From positions 1-5,901 of the forward strand of contig JACMOA010000141.1 in the NCBI GenBank assembly GCA_014378225.1: a stretch of 5,901 nucleotides of DNA, given 5' to 3'. Below are positions 1 through 5,901 of this stretch, piece after piece. The position numbers and the translations under genes are program-made. The notes beneath the pieces are model-generated. The model saw only the letters and a list, made by a program, of their open reading frames with translations, ran no database searches and was not told the DNA's origin. The stretch is from Deinococcales bacterium. Its GTDB lineage: Bacteria > Deinococcota > Deinococci > Deinococcales > Deinococcaceae. The first letter of the stretch is position 1. Each line of letters starts with the position of its first letter.

Positions 1-10
1 AAGACGCGCC

Positions 11-52
11 CTGTAAAGTCGCCAATCCGAGTGGCGCCCCTGTGCTTTACAG
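11..52. repeat. Two-tier inverted repeat upstream of the tRNA promoter
   Basis: CTGTAAAG (11-18) pairs perfectly with CTTTACAG (45-52), and inside it CGCCA (20-24) pairs with TGGCG (32-36). The structure ends 4 bases before the -35 box of the tRNA promoter. No T-run follows on either strand, so it is not a clear intrinsic terminator. It may be the trace of an upstream transcript end or a protein-binding palindrome; the role is unknown. Confidence 0.4.
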
Positions 53-56
53 CCTC

Positions 57-85
57 TTGAATTGGCCTCGGGCGTATGCTACTCT
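57..85 (+). promoter_or_regulatory. Promoter of the tRNA-Trp gene
   Basis: A -35 box TTGAAT (57-62) and a -10 box TACTCT (80-85) are separated by exactly 17 bases, the ideal spacing for a housekeeping sigma factor. Transcription should start near 92, giving a short leader of about 11 bases before the mature tRNA 5' end at 103. An overlapping TATGCT (75-80) would give a poor spacing of 12. Confidence 0.65.
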
Positions 86-102
86 TTACACGCTCGTGGC
101 AG

Positions 103-178
103 GGACCCTTAGCTCAGTCGGTAGAGCATCGGTCTCCAAAACCGAGGGTCATAGGTTCGAGTCCTCTAGCGTCCGCCA
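103..178 (+). tRNA. trnW: tRNA-Trp (anticodon CCA)
   Basis: A full 76-base cloverleaf can be folded. The acceptor 5' strand is 103-109, the D stem 112-115/124-127, and the anticodon stem 129-133/141-145 with loop 134-140 and anticodon CCA at 136-138. The T loop TTCGAGT lies at 156-162 in a T arm of 151-167, and a genome-encoded GCCA forms the 3' end (175-178). Two stem positions do not pair: C107 with C170 in the acceptor stem, and T152 with C166 in the T stem. The anticodon stem and conserved D- and T-loop bases are intact, so the identity is clear. The mismatches could mean a diverged or decaying copy, or sequence errors. The gene stands alone with its own promoter and terminator; in many bacteria trnW instead precedes secE-nusG. 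Confidence 0.93.
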
Positions 179-182
179 AAAG

Positions 183-209
183 AAACCCCGTCAGTGACGG
201 GGTTTTCTC
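183..209 (+). terminator. Intrinsic terminator of tRNA-Trp
   Basis: A perfect 10-bp GC-rich stem (AAACCCCGTC, 183-192, with GACGGGGTTT, 196-205) has a 3-base AGT loop and is followed by a T-rich tail (TTTTCTCAT). It starts 5 bases after the tRNA CCA end, so the tRNA is transcribed alone. Confidence 0.9.
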
Positions 210-268
210 ATATCAAAATCAGGGCCAGCACCGCCCAAAAATCGGCTGTATCTCAGTTGTGCTTTTGG

Positions 269-519
269 CTAGTTCTGCGCGCTCCGTTCCGGCAAACCAT
301 ACCCCTCGAGCGACACCAGCAGGTCATAAAAAGGTGCTGCGTCAAGAATGGCTTTGTATCGCTGTTCAGTCAGCGTGCCGACTCGAGACCATCGCCCGCC
401 ACGCTGCCCAGTTCCCAAACATCGGGCTTGCCCTCGAGAACAACCGAGGCCGCAAAGTTCATCTTGACCGTGAGGAAGTGGTTTGTATCGCCTGGGTGAT
501 GCGTCCCACCGCCCCCTAC
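269..519 (-). pseudogene. Probable frameshifted remnant of an unrecognised gene
   Basis: No intact gene fits between the tRNA terminator and the peptidase, but the minus strand keeps protein-like text in two frames. One frame (about 519 to 383) reads GDTNHFLTVKMNFAASVVLE then GKPDVWELGSVAGDG before a stop at about 370. The next frame (about 380 to 269) reads VGTLTEQRYKAILDAAPFYD then LLVSLEGYGLPE and ends at a TAG. The amino-acid mix is balanced and unlike the Arg/Ser/Pro-rich shadows in the other frames. The break falls at the CTCGAG at 382-387, and a second possible frame change near the CTCGAG at 305-310 would extend a third frame (WFAGTERAELAKSTTEIQPI). I do not recognise the family and see no convincing start codon. 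It could be a decayed gene, or a real small gene with a sequencing error. Confidence 0.35.
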
Positions 520-582
520 ACCGCACCTTTCTCGAGCACCCCTATCTCGAGCGCCCGGTGAAAACGACTGAGGAAACCGCCA

Positions 583-635
583 TGTGCAAGGCGTGGCTGA
601 GCTAGACCCTTTTCCTGCCATCCACGCCTCGCACA
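583..635 (-). terminator. Long hairpin just after the peptidase stop codon
   Basis: TGTGCAAGGCGTGG (583-596) and CCACGCCTCGCACA (622-635) form a 14-bp stem around a 25-base loop. On the plus strand one pair is an A-C mismatch. In minus-strand RNA the same position is a G-U wobble, so the full stem closes only in the peptidase transcript. It begins 4 bases after the stop codon of the minus-strand peptidase gene. The tail has no clean U-run (only scattered TTT), so it may act as a 3' stabiliser or a weak or factor-assisted terminator. Confidence 0.5.
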
Positions 636-639
636 ACAT

Positions 640-1500
640 TCAAAGCTGATTGGTTTTAAACGTATCGCAACCCTGAACGGAGCCGCCCTGAAATCCTTTG
701 GTAAACCAGCGTTGGCGCTGGGCGCTCGAGCCGTGAGTGAAGTTGTCCGAAACGACTCGCCTTCCGGCTTCGCGCTGTAAGGTGTCGTCGCCCACGCTCG
801 AGGCGGCGGCCAGACCCTCACGGATGTCCGTCTGGGTGAGCTGGAGGCTGTTTTGGGCTTTGTTTGCCCAAATCCCAGCCAGACAGTCGGCTTGAAGCTC
901 GACTCTAACTGAAAGTGCGTTGGAGGTGCGCTCGTCTGACTGTTGACGACGGGCATTGACTTGGTCCAGAACCCCTAACTCATTTTGAATATGGTGTGCC
1001 ACTTCGTGCGCGATGACGTACGCTCGAGCGAAGTCATTTTGACCCGCCGTGCTGCTGAGCTGGTCAAAAAAACGTAGGTCAATATAAATCTTACGGTCTC
1101 CAGGACAGTAAAACGGTCCCACCTCAGCCTGAGCGCCCCCACAGCCTACGGTATCGGTGGTCCCGTTGTAGAGCACCAGACCGGGTTCACGGTACTGACG
1201 GTTAGAAGCGGCAAAAATCTTGGTCCACTGCTGCTCGGTACTTTTGAGGACCCTGGAAATCTCCACCGCTCGAGCGTCGTCCTGCGGCAGTTGGCTTGAA
1301 CTGTTGTAGCTCTGACTGCTCGAGCCTCCGGTGAGTGAACCCAGGATTTGCAGCGGGTTCTGACCACTAATCAGTCCAAAGATGACCGCGATAATCACGC
1401 CACCTATGCCCAAACCGCCGCCCAGCGCGACCCCTCCGCCCCCCCCGCTGCCCCGACGGTCTTCGACATTACTGCTTTGTTGTAAGTTGTCCAGGTCCAT
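640..1500 (-). CDS. Neutral zinc metallopeptidase, YpfJ family (PF04228)
   Basis: A 286-residue protein, the usual length for the YpfJ/neutral zinc metallopeptidase family. An acidic, Gly-rich N-terminus (residues 1-30, with GSGGGGG at 18-24) leads into one membrane segment (about 30-46). A low-complexity Ser/Gln linker (55-72) precedes the peptidase domain. The catalytic signature HEVAH (165-169) gives two zinc ligands and the catalytic Glu; E201 in ELQADCLAG is the likely third ligand. The family motif VGPFYCPGDRKIYIDL lies at 127-142. Expected topology is a cytoplasmic N-terminus with the domain outside. The substrate is not known for the family as a whole. The ATG is supported by the membrane anchor following it and by a -10 box 7 bases upstream. 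The start region carries an 8-base G run in the coding strand. Five CTCGAG sites sit in the gene, coding ARA, SS or LE. Confidence 0.92.
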   Translation of the reverse strand: MDLDNLQQSSNVEDRRGSGGGGGVALGGGLGIGGVIIAVIFGLISGQNPLQILGSLTGGSSSQSYNSSSQLPQDDARAVEISRVLKSTEQQWTKIFAASNRQYREPGLVLYNGTTDTVGCGGAQAEVGPFYCPGDRKIYIDLRFFDQLSSTAGQNDFARAYVIAHEVAHHIQNELGVLDQVNARRQQSDERTSNALSVRVELQADCLAGIWANKAQNSLQLTQTDIREGLAAASSVGDDTLQREAGRRVVSDNFTHGSSAQRQRWFTKGFQGGSVQGCDTFKTNQL

Positions 1501-1507
1501 GAGAACC

Positions 1508-1513
1508 AGTGTA
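1508..1513 (-). promoter_or_regulatory. Candidate -10 box for a leaderless peptidase transcript
   Basis: On the minus strand TACACT ends 7 bases before the peptidase ATG, with no Shine-Dalgarno between. Transcription would start at or next to the A of the ATG. A -35 match is weak (an AGTTTG-like hexamer about 17 bases upstream). The same geometry at the two neighbouring genes raises confidence. Confidence 0.45.
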
Positions 1514-1614
1514 ACTCAAGTTTCTGTGTACAAACTTTTGATAAGTGGTGTGTTTTCGCTTTGAGGTCAACCCGGCTTTGGCGCTCCGGCAAGGTTGCGA
1601 GGCGGTCTCGAGCA

Positions 1615-1803
1615 TCACACAAACAGGGCTTCACCGGATTCGTCGGTGTCGGCAGATTTTCTCCTGGCCCGCAGCAAAACCACCAGGGCTACTGCTACTC
1701 CCGCCACCACCCCAATGCTGACGGCTGTGACCAGTGCAACCACCTGCGCTTTATCCAAAGCGCGTTTTTTCTCGAGGGCTTCCCGTTTCATTTTTTTGCT
1801 CAT
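1615..1803 (-). CDS. Small single-span membrane protein, unknown function
   Basis: A 62-residue protein that I do not recognise as a named family. A strongly basic N-terminus (residues 1-18, rich in Lys, Arg and Glu, probably helical) is followed by one long hydrophobic segment (about 19-45, rich in Val and Ala). An RARRK stop-transfer patch and a short acidic tail (DTDESGE) complete it. With positive charge on both sides of the segment, orientation cannot be called with confidence. The clean membrane pattern, the -10 box 6 bases before the ATG and its place between two real genes argue that it is translated. It lies 114 bases upstream of the peptidase on the same strand, but the peptidase has its own candidate promoter, so a shared operon is not required. 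A CTCGAG site lies inside it (1771) and another just beyond its stop (1607). Confidence 0.62.
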   Translation of the reverse strand: MSKKMKREALEKKRALDKAQVVALVTAVSIGVVAGVAVALVVLLRARRKSADTDESGEALFV

Positions 1804-1809
1804 GGCTCT

Positions 1810-1815
1810 ATTTTA
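1810..1815 (-). promoter_or_regulatory. -10 box for a leaderless transcript of the small membrane protein
   Basis: The minus strand reads TAAAAT, then AGAGCC, then the ATG at 1803. The box matches the TANNNT consensus, and no Shine-Dalgarno fits in the 6-base gap, so the message would begin at the start codon. No clear -35 is visible at 17 bases. Confidence 0.5.
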
Positions 1816-1923
1816 GAGCTTTTGAATGGTGGGGGCAGAGGATGCAGGGTGGGCGTCTCTCGAGCCTAAATCTGTAAACAGGGTCCACCTCGAGCGCAGG
1901 CTTAAACAGGCGCTCGAGCGCGG

Positions 1924-1929
1924 TATAAT
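1924..1929 (+). promoter_or_regulatory. Consensus -10 box for a leaderless Uma2 transcript
   Basis: A perfect TATAAT ends 6 bases before the ATG at 1936, separated only by TCCCCC, so transcription should start at or beside the ATG and the mRNA would lack a leader. A weak -35 candidate CTTAAA lies at 1901-1906 with 17-base spacing. The spacer between the two boxes contains a full GCTCGAGC palindrome (CTCGAG at 1913-1918). Confidence 0.65.
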
Positions 1930-1935
1930 TCCCCC

Positions 1936-2493
1936 ATGACCCTGATGCACACAGGCGAGATGCCGGAGAAATTCCGCATCACGGCAGCGCTGTACCATCA
2001 AATGTTCGAGCTGGGCGCATTTGAAGGCAAGCGGGTGGAGCTGCTTGAGGGGGAGATTTTTGAAATGAGTCCAATGCTAGACCCGCACATCGCTAGTCTT
2101 GCGCGGCTCACCAGGGAGCTGGTTCTCAAACTGCCCCCACACGCAGGCGTCGTTTCGCAGGTTCCTATTGTGTTAGGTGAGAACGAAGGTGAACCCGAAC
2201 CGGATTTTGTGGTCACTCGAGCGCCCATAACGGGCAAGATCAAAGCGGTGGATATTGCGCTGCTGCTCGAGCTTTCGGACAGCACGCTGAGGCGAGACCG
2301 CACCGTGAAAGTGCGCCTTTACGCTCGAGCGAAAATTCCCGAATACTGGATAATCAACCTCAACACGGACCCAACCACGCTCGAGGTGTACCGCGAACCG
2401 GACGGCGACGAATACCTCGAGCGCAAGGTTTACAAAGTGGGGCAGGACGTGGCCCCGCTCGAGTTCCCCGAGATTTTGATTCGTTGGTGGTAG
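1936..2493 (+). CDS. Uma2-family (DUF820) endonuclease-like protein
   Basis: A 185-residue protein with the full Uma2 layout, a PD-(D/E)xK nuclease fold common in Deinococcota, cyanobacteria and Chloroflexi, often in many copies. Visible landmarks are the N-terminal VELLEGEIFEMSP (34-46), EPEPDFVV with D90, LLLELSDSTL with E112, then D121 and K125, and the YARAKIPEYWIIN motif (129-141). D90, E112 and K125 are the likely catalytic set, and all are present, so the protein looks intact. The cellular role of Uma2 proteins is poorly known. The ATG is fixed by the -10 box 6 bases upstream; a start at the internal Met codons would lose the leaderless geometry. All six CTCGAG sites in the gene fall in its second half (2216-2463). 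It converges on the ATPase operon and shares a hairpin terminator with it. Confidence 0.9.
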   Translation: MTLMHTGEMPEKFRITAALYHQMFELGAFEGKRVELLEGEIFEMSPMLDPHIASLARLTRELVLKLPPHAGVVSQVPIVLGENEGEPEPDFVVTRAPITGKIKAVDIALLLELSDSTLRRDRTVKVRLYARAKIPEYWIINLNTDPTTLEVYREPDGDEYLERKVYKVGQDVAPLEFPEILIRWW

Positions 2494-2590
2494 GAAAAGC
2501 TCGAGCTAAAACACCCTCGAGCGAACAGTTCAGGGCGGTACGGAGCGGGGCGAGGCTATTTGTTAGAAAAAATTGCGATTTCGTGAGATG

Positions 2591-2627
2591 AAAAAAGCTA
2601 GTCAATCAGTTACGATGACTAGCTTTT
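2591..2627. terminator. Bidirectional terminator between Uma2 and the ATPase operon
   Basis: A perfect 12-bp stem (AAAAGCTAGTCA, 2593-2604, with TGACTAGCTTTT, 2616-2627) closes an 11-base loop. Read on the minus strand it is followed by six T, ending the atpB-atpD transcript 18 bases after the atpD stop. On the plus strand it ends in four T and can stop the Uma2 message. The convergent arrangement fits shared use. Confidence 0.85.
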
Positions 2628-2644
2628 GCAAAGTTCGACAGTGT

Positions 2645-3298
2645 TTAGTCTGCTGCAATACCCTTGGCTTCCGCCTCAGCTTCGGCCTCGAGCTTGGCTT
2701 TAATCTTCTTGAGTCTGAAGCTCTCCTCGCGTTCGCGCTGGTCCAGCACGCCGCGAATAAAGCGGATGTCGTCAATAATTCCCGGAATCACGATTTGCTC
2801 GAGTGCGTTTACCCGTCTCGAGGTCTTCTTGATTCCCTCGCCAATGCGCCTCAGTTTGGTTTCGGTGGCCGCCACTTTAATCAGGGCCGCCATAACTTTC
2901 TGAAACTCACTGGCAGCGGTCAGGGTGCGTGCGCCCACGTTGATGGGTGAAAAAGCCAGTTCGGTACGCAGTTCTGGCAAGTTAATCTTGGGAACCTTCA
3001 CGCCGTACACGCTCTCCACCTGCATGTCTACTTCCAGGCTCGAGGAGCGGGCCAGAGCAAGCGACTCTACCGCCTCGGGGCTGTCCCAAGCTTTGGCGGT
3101 GAACAGGCTCAGGTACGCACCCTTACTCACGCCGGTGAGTTCTTCTCGAGCGGCCAGCGCGTCTTTCACCAGTGCAAAAAACTCACCAATCAGCGCGTCA
3201 CGCTTGCGCTTTAAGAGTTCCGCGCCGCTGGTCGCCAGCTTCTGCTGCGCCTTGCTCGCCAGCATGGCTGTGCGGGTGGGGCTGATTTGTCCAGCCAT
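2645..3298 (-). CDS. atpD: V/A-type ATPase subunit D (central rotor shaft)
   Basis: A 217-residue protein, close to the roughly 220 of the Thermus subunit. Subunit D forms the coiled-coil shaft that turns inside the A3B3 head and couples ATP hydrolysis or synthesis to proton flow. The N-terminal helix has the family start (ISPTRTAML, then LLKRKRDALIGEFFALV at 28-44). The C-terminal helix keeps TETKLRRIGEGIKKTSRRVN (145-164), ALEQIVIPG (165-173) and the heptad-rich IRFIRGVLDQREREESFRLK. The last residues are an Ala-Glu run (204-211) ending AKGIAAD. The ATG is supported by AAGGAG 6 bases upstream. It is the last gene of the operon here. The 149-base gap to atpB is long and full of repeats. Five CTCGAG sites occur in the gene. 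Confidence 0.96.
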   Translation of the reverse strand: MAGQISPTRTAMLASKAQQKLATSGAELLKRKRDALIGEFFALVKDALAAREELTGVSKGAYLSLFTAKAWDSPEAVESLALARSSSLEVDMQVESVYGVKVPKINLPELRTELAFSPINVGARTLTAASEFQKVMAALIKVAATETKLRRIGEGIKKTSRRVNALEQIVIPGIIDDIRFIRGVLDQREREESFRLKKIKAKLEAEAEAEAKGIAAD

Positions 3299-3304
3299 TG
3301 TGTT

Positions 3305-3310
3305 CTCCTT
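3305..3310 (-). promoter_or_regulatory. Ribosome binding site of atpD
   Basis: AAGGAG on the minus strand lies 6 bases before the atpD ATG and fixes that start. It contrasts with the leaderless genes at 640-1500, 1615-1803 and 1936-2493, which have no such site. Confidence 0.85.
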
Positions 3311-3317
3311 CGGAGAG

Positions 3318-3444
3318 GCGATTAGCGATTAGCGATTAGCGATTAGCTTTTCTCGAGGTTTGCTCGAGCTTCTTTCCTCTTGCGAGTTATATTAGCTCGA
3401 GCAGTGGCCCTGACTTGGCTAATTGCTAATGGCTAATGGCTGAC
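3318..3444. repeat. Inverted pair of heptamer arrays between atpB and atpD
   Basis: On the left, GCGATTA is repeated four times head to tail (3318-3345, then GC). On the right, four heptamers of the form GGCTAAT, TGCTAAT, GGCTAAT, GGCTGAC follow (3417-3444). The right array is the inverted form of the left one (ATTAGC units), so the two could pair as an imperfect stem of about 25 bases around a 70-base centre. That centre holds three CTCGAG sites (3352, 3363, 3396) and another ATTAGC (3391). The right array ends 3 bases before the atpB stop codon. It may be a small repetitive element inserted in the operon or an RNA structure setting the B:D ratio. The unit is too short and uniform for CRISPR. 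Confidence 0.75.
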
Positions 3445-3447
3445 CAC

Positions 3448-4866
3448 TCAAATCCCCATGCTCCTCGAGCCGCGCCACATGTCGTCAATCTTCTCGCCGT
3501 AGAACTTATCAATCGAATCTTTGCCAATCCGGGTCAGTTCGCTTTTGGGGAGCTTGCTCAAAATGGCCCAGGCGATGGTCAGGCTCTCGTCAATGCTGCG
3601 GTCCTGGTCGCCTTGATTGAGGAAGATGTTCTCGAAGTCATCGGCAAAGCGCAGGTACAGCTTATCGTTCTCGGTCAGCGCGTCCTCACCGGTAATCGCT
3701 ACCAGTTTACGCAGGTCCAGACCGTTGGAGTAAGCCGCAAAAAGCTGGTCCGAGACGTTCTTGTGGTCCGCTCGAGTTTTGCCCTTACCAATGCCGTTAC
3801 CCATCAATCTCGAGAGCGAGGGCAGTGGGTTGATGGGCGGGTACACGCCTTTGCGGTTGAGGGTCCGGTCAATCACAATCTGACCCTCGGTGATGTATCC
3901 GGTCAGGTCGGGAATCGGGTGGGTGATGTCGTCGTCGGGCATACTCAGAATCGGAATCTGGGTCACGCTGCCCTTCTTGCCCTGAATCACGCCTGCACGC
4001 TCGTACAAGCCCGCCAGGTCGGTGTACATATAGCCGGGGAAGCCGCGCCGTCCGGGAATTTCTTCCCGTGCGCCGCCGATTTCGCGTAGCGCTTCGCAGT
4101 AGTTGGTCATGTCGGTCAGAATCACCAGAACGTGGTAATCCAGTTCGTAGGCCAGATACTCGGCGGCGGTGAGGGCCATACGGGGGGTCAGCAGGCGCTC
4201 CACAGCGGGGTCGTCTGCTTTGTTGAGAAAGAGGATGCTTCTAGCCAGTGCGCCCGTTCGCTCGAATTCCTGGGTAAAGAACGAAACTTCGCGCTGGGTC
4301 AGTCCCATTGCCGCGAAAACCACCGCGAAGTCACCCTCGTGACCGGGAACCTTCGCCTGACGCGCAATCTGGGCCGCCAGTTCGTTGTGGGGCAGTCCCG
4401 ACCCGCTGAAGATAGGCAGCTTCTGCCCACGAATCAGCGAAGTGTTGGTGTCAATGGTGCTGATTCCGGTCTGAATAAATTCTTCCGGCTTCGCTCGAGC
4501 GGCGGGATTCATCGCCTGTCCGTTGATAGGCAAGCGCTTGTCAGCCACCACCTGCGGCAACCCGTCAATAGGGCGGCCCAGACCGTTAAAGCGGCGTCCA
4601 ATCATGTCCCTCGAGACACCTAATCTAGCCACGTCTTCCACCAGTGAAACGCTGGCCGAAGCAAGGTCCAGACCCGAGGTTTCCTCGAAAATCTGAATGA
4701 TGGTGGCGGATTCTCCTACCTCGATAACCTGACCGCCCCGAATGCGGCCCACCGCGTCTTTGATTTCGACGATGGCCCCGTAGTTCAGGTCGGAGGCGGA
4801 CTGCACGAAAAGCAGCGGCCCCGAGATGTATGAAACGTCGTTATATTCTTTTTTGAGCAGGGTCAT
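3448..4866 (-). CDS. atpB: V/A-type ATPase subunit B (non-catalytic head subunit)
   Basis: A 472-residue full-length protein, very close to the Thermus V/A-ATPase B subunit (about 478). Three copies alternate with catalytic A subunits in the membrane-associated head; B binds nucleotide but is not the main catalytic site. The N-terminal beta-barrel is at about 8-75. The degenerate P-loop region [11 protein letters not shown] is at 153-163. [20 protein letters not shown] (214-233), [20 protein letters not shown] (249-268), [20 protein letters not shown] (308-327) and [13 protein letters not shown] (343-355) are all conserved. There is no frameshift or missing motif. The ATG is supported by AAGGAG 6 bases upstream. 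It lies between the truncated atpA and atpD in the usual A-B-D order. It has only five CTCGAG sites, with none in 3815-4493, so the most conserved part is spared. Confidence 0.98.
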   Translation of the reverse strand: MTLLKKEYNDVSYISGPLLFVQSASDLNYGAIVEIKDAVGRIRGGQVIEVGESATIIQIFEETSGLDLASASVSLVEDVARLGVSRDMIGRRFNGLGRPIDGLPQVVADKRLPINGQAMNPAARAKPEEFIQTGISTIDTNTSLIRGQKLPIFSGSGLPHNELAAQIARQAKVPGHEGDFAVVFAAMGLTQREVSFFTQEFERTGALARSILFLNKADDPAVERLLTPRMALTAAEYLAYELDYHVLVILTDMTNYCEALREIGGAREEIPGRRGFPGYMYTDLAGLYERAGVIQGKKGSVTQIPILSMPDDDITHPIPDLTGYITEGQIVIDRTLNRKGVYPPINPLPSLSRLMGNGIGKGKTRADHKNVSDQLFAAYSNGLDLRKLVAITGEDALTENDKLYLRFADDFENIFLNQGDQDRSIDESLTIAWAILSKLPKSELTRIGKDSIDKFYGEKIDDMWRGSRSMGI

Positions 4867-4872
4867 ACGTAA

Positions 4873-4878
4873 CTCCTT
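4873..4878 (-). promoter_or_regulatory. Ribosome binding site of atpB
   Basis: AAGGAG on the minus strand lies 6 bases before the ATG at 4866, the same sequence and spacing as at atpD, and selects that start. Confidence 0.85.
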
Positions 4879-4921
4879 CTTGCCCTGAAATATTTGGTGA
4901 GGTGGCTCTGGCTTAGGCTCT

Positions 4922-5117
4922 GAATCCCCCGTTTAAAGCTCTACGCGTCTTGAGCAGGCGTCTTGAGCAGAACGGCACCCATCGGGCCTACTCGCTCTTC
5001 AAACGCCCCTCTTATGAAGGGTGGACAAAACCCGTTTCGCTCGAGCGCCGAGCAGTTGGTTCCCCCTTAACAAGGGGGAAAATCTCGAAAGCGTAGCGCT
5101 CGAGAGCAGGGGGATTC
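4922..5117. repeat. Possible small repetitive element in the atpA-atpB spacer
   Basis: The 274-base spacer between atpA and atpB contains no credible gene. It is bounded by a perfect 9-base inverted repeat, GAATCCCCC (4922-4930) and GGGGGATTC (5109-5117). Inside lie a perfect 9-bp hairpin, TTCCCCCTT/AAGGGGGAA with an AAC loop (5060-5080), and a second hairpin of TCTCG/CGAGA plus AGCG/CGCT (5083-5105) with a 2-base bulge. The CCCCC/GGGGG motif recurs at the ends and in the centre, as in REP- or MITE-like elements. No T-run follows the first hairpin in the minus direction, so it is not a terminator for atpA. Confidence 0.5.
4945..4970. repeat. Tandem duplication of a 13-mer
   Basis: GCGTCTTGAGCAG occurs twice, back to back and without a mismatch (4945-4957 and 4958-4970), within the atpA-atpB spacer. 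It is probably a replication-slippage product. Confidence 0.8.
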
Positions 5118-5140
5118 CGCCCGGTTCCGCTCGAACACCC

Positions 5141-5740
<600 letters not shown>

Positions 5741-5901
5741 GCGATTTCCGCAGCAAACGGATTCAGGTCCACGCCTGCAATGGCATCAAGTGCCCGCTGC
5801 GCCTGCTCCGCGGGCGGCAGCCCCGGCGCGAAGCGCTGCCACTCTCGCAACAACCGCGCGAACCCGCCCAGCAGGAAGTGGCCGGACCCGCAGGCCGGAT
5901 C

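Noticed and set aside
76..561. Plus-strand open frame of 161 codons
   Set aside because: It runs straight through the tRNA and its terminator, so it cannot be a normal gene.
516..956. Minus-strand open frame of 146 codons overlapping the peptidase end
   Set aside because: Same strand as the peptidase but another frame; Ser/Arg/Pro-rich and overlapping codons that carry conserved peptidase residues.
2925..3332. Plus-strand open frame of 135 codons
   Set aside because: It is antisense to the conserved atpD gene and extends into the heptamer repeats.
3318..3444. CRISPR array
   Set aside because: Units are 7 bases with no spacers between them, and the two arrays are inverted relative to each other.
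3436..4089. Plus-strand open frame of 217 codons
   Set aside because: It lies wholly opposite atpB, whose protein is conserved throughout; it is a shadow of that gene with no plausible start signal.
4132..4623. Plus-strand open frame of 163 codons
   Set aside because: It is antisense to the conserved core of atpB and has a composition typical of a mirrored frame.
5060..5080. Terminator after atpA
   Set aside because: In the minus direction the hairpin is followed by CCAACTGC rather than a T-run; the T-run precedes it. A repeat element fits better.

Overview
The window reads as chromosomal DNA of a Deinococcus-Thermus (Deinococcota) bacterium, probably Deinococcales-like. The evidence is a bacterial V/A-type ATPase operon whose A, B and D subunits closely match the Thermus/Deinococcus type. 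It is supported by a Uma2-family nuclease, a YpfJ-like zinc metallopeptidase, and three genes with a -10 box only 6-7 bases before the ATG (leaderless transcripts, common in this phylum). Genus or species cannot be fixed from the sequence alone.

Layout. 1-210: an isolated tRNA-Trp(CCA) with its own promoter and a strong intrinsic terminator. 211-639: no intact gene; it holds fragments of a probable frameshifted minus-strand gene and a long hairpin just after the peptidase stop. 640-1500 (-): membrane-anchored neutral zinc metallopeptidase. 1615-1803 (-): small single-span membrane protein of unknown function. 1936-2493 (+): Uma2-family endonuclease-like protein. 2591-2627: hairpin terminator shared by the convergent Uma2 gene and ATPase operon. 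2645-5740 (-): ATPase genes in the order A (only the C-terminal third), B, D. The spacers between them are unusually long (about 275 and 149 bases) and filled with repeats. 5701-5901 (-): end fragment of an N6-adenine DNA methyltransferase of the PglX/Eco57I type, joined directly to the truncated atpA.

Two things stand out. First, the palindrome CTCGAG (often GCTCGAGC) occurs 42 times in 5.9 kb, against 1-2 expected. It lies in genes, spacers and promoters alike, which resembles the HIP1 iterated palindrome of cyanobacteria but with a different sequence. Second, atpA is cut at its AVSP-GGD motif and fused to a methyltransferase fragment across about 21 bases that read as family-typical protein in both frames. 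This is either a microhomology recombination or an assembly chimera.

AtpA and AtpB would form the catalytic/non-catalytic head and AtpD the central rotor shaft of a rotary proton ATPase. With the A subunit truncated, this copy could not work as shown. The peptidase, small membrane protein and Uma2 gene appear to be separate transcription units.
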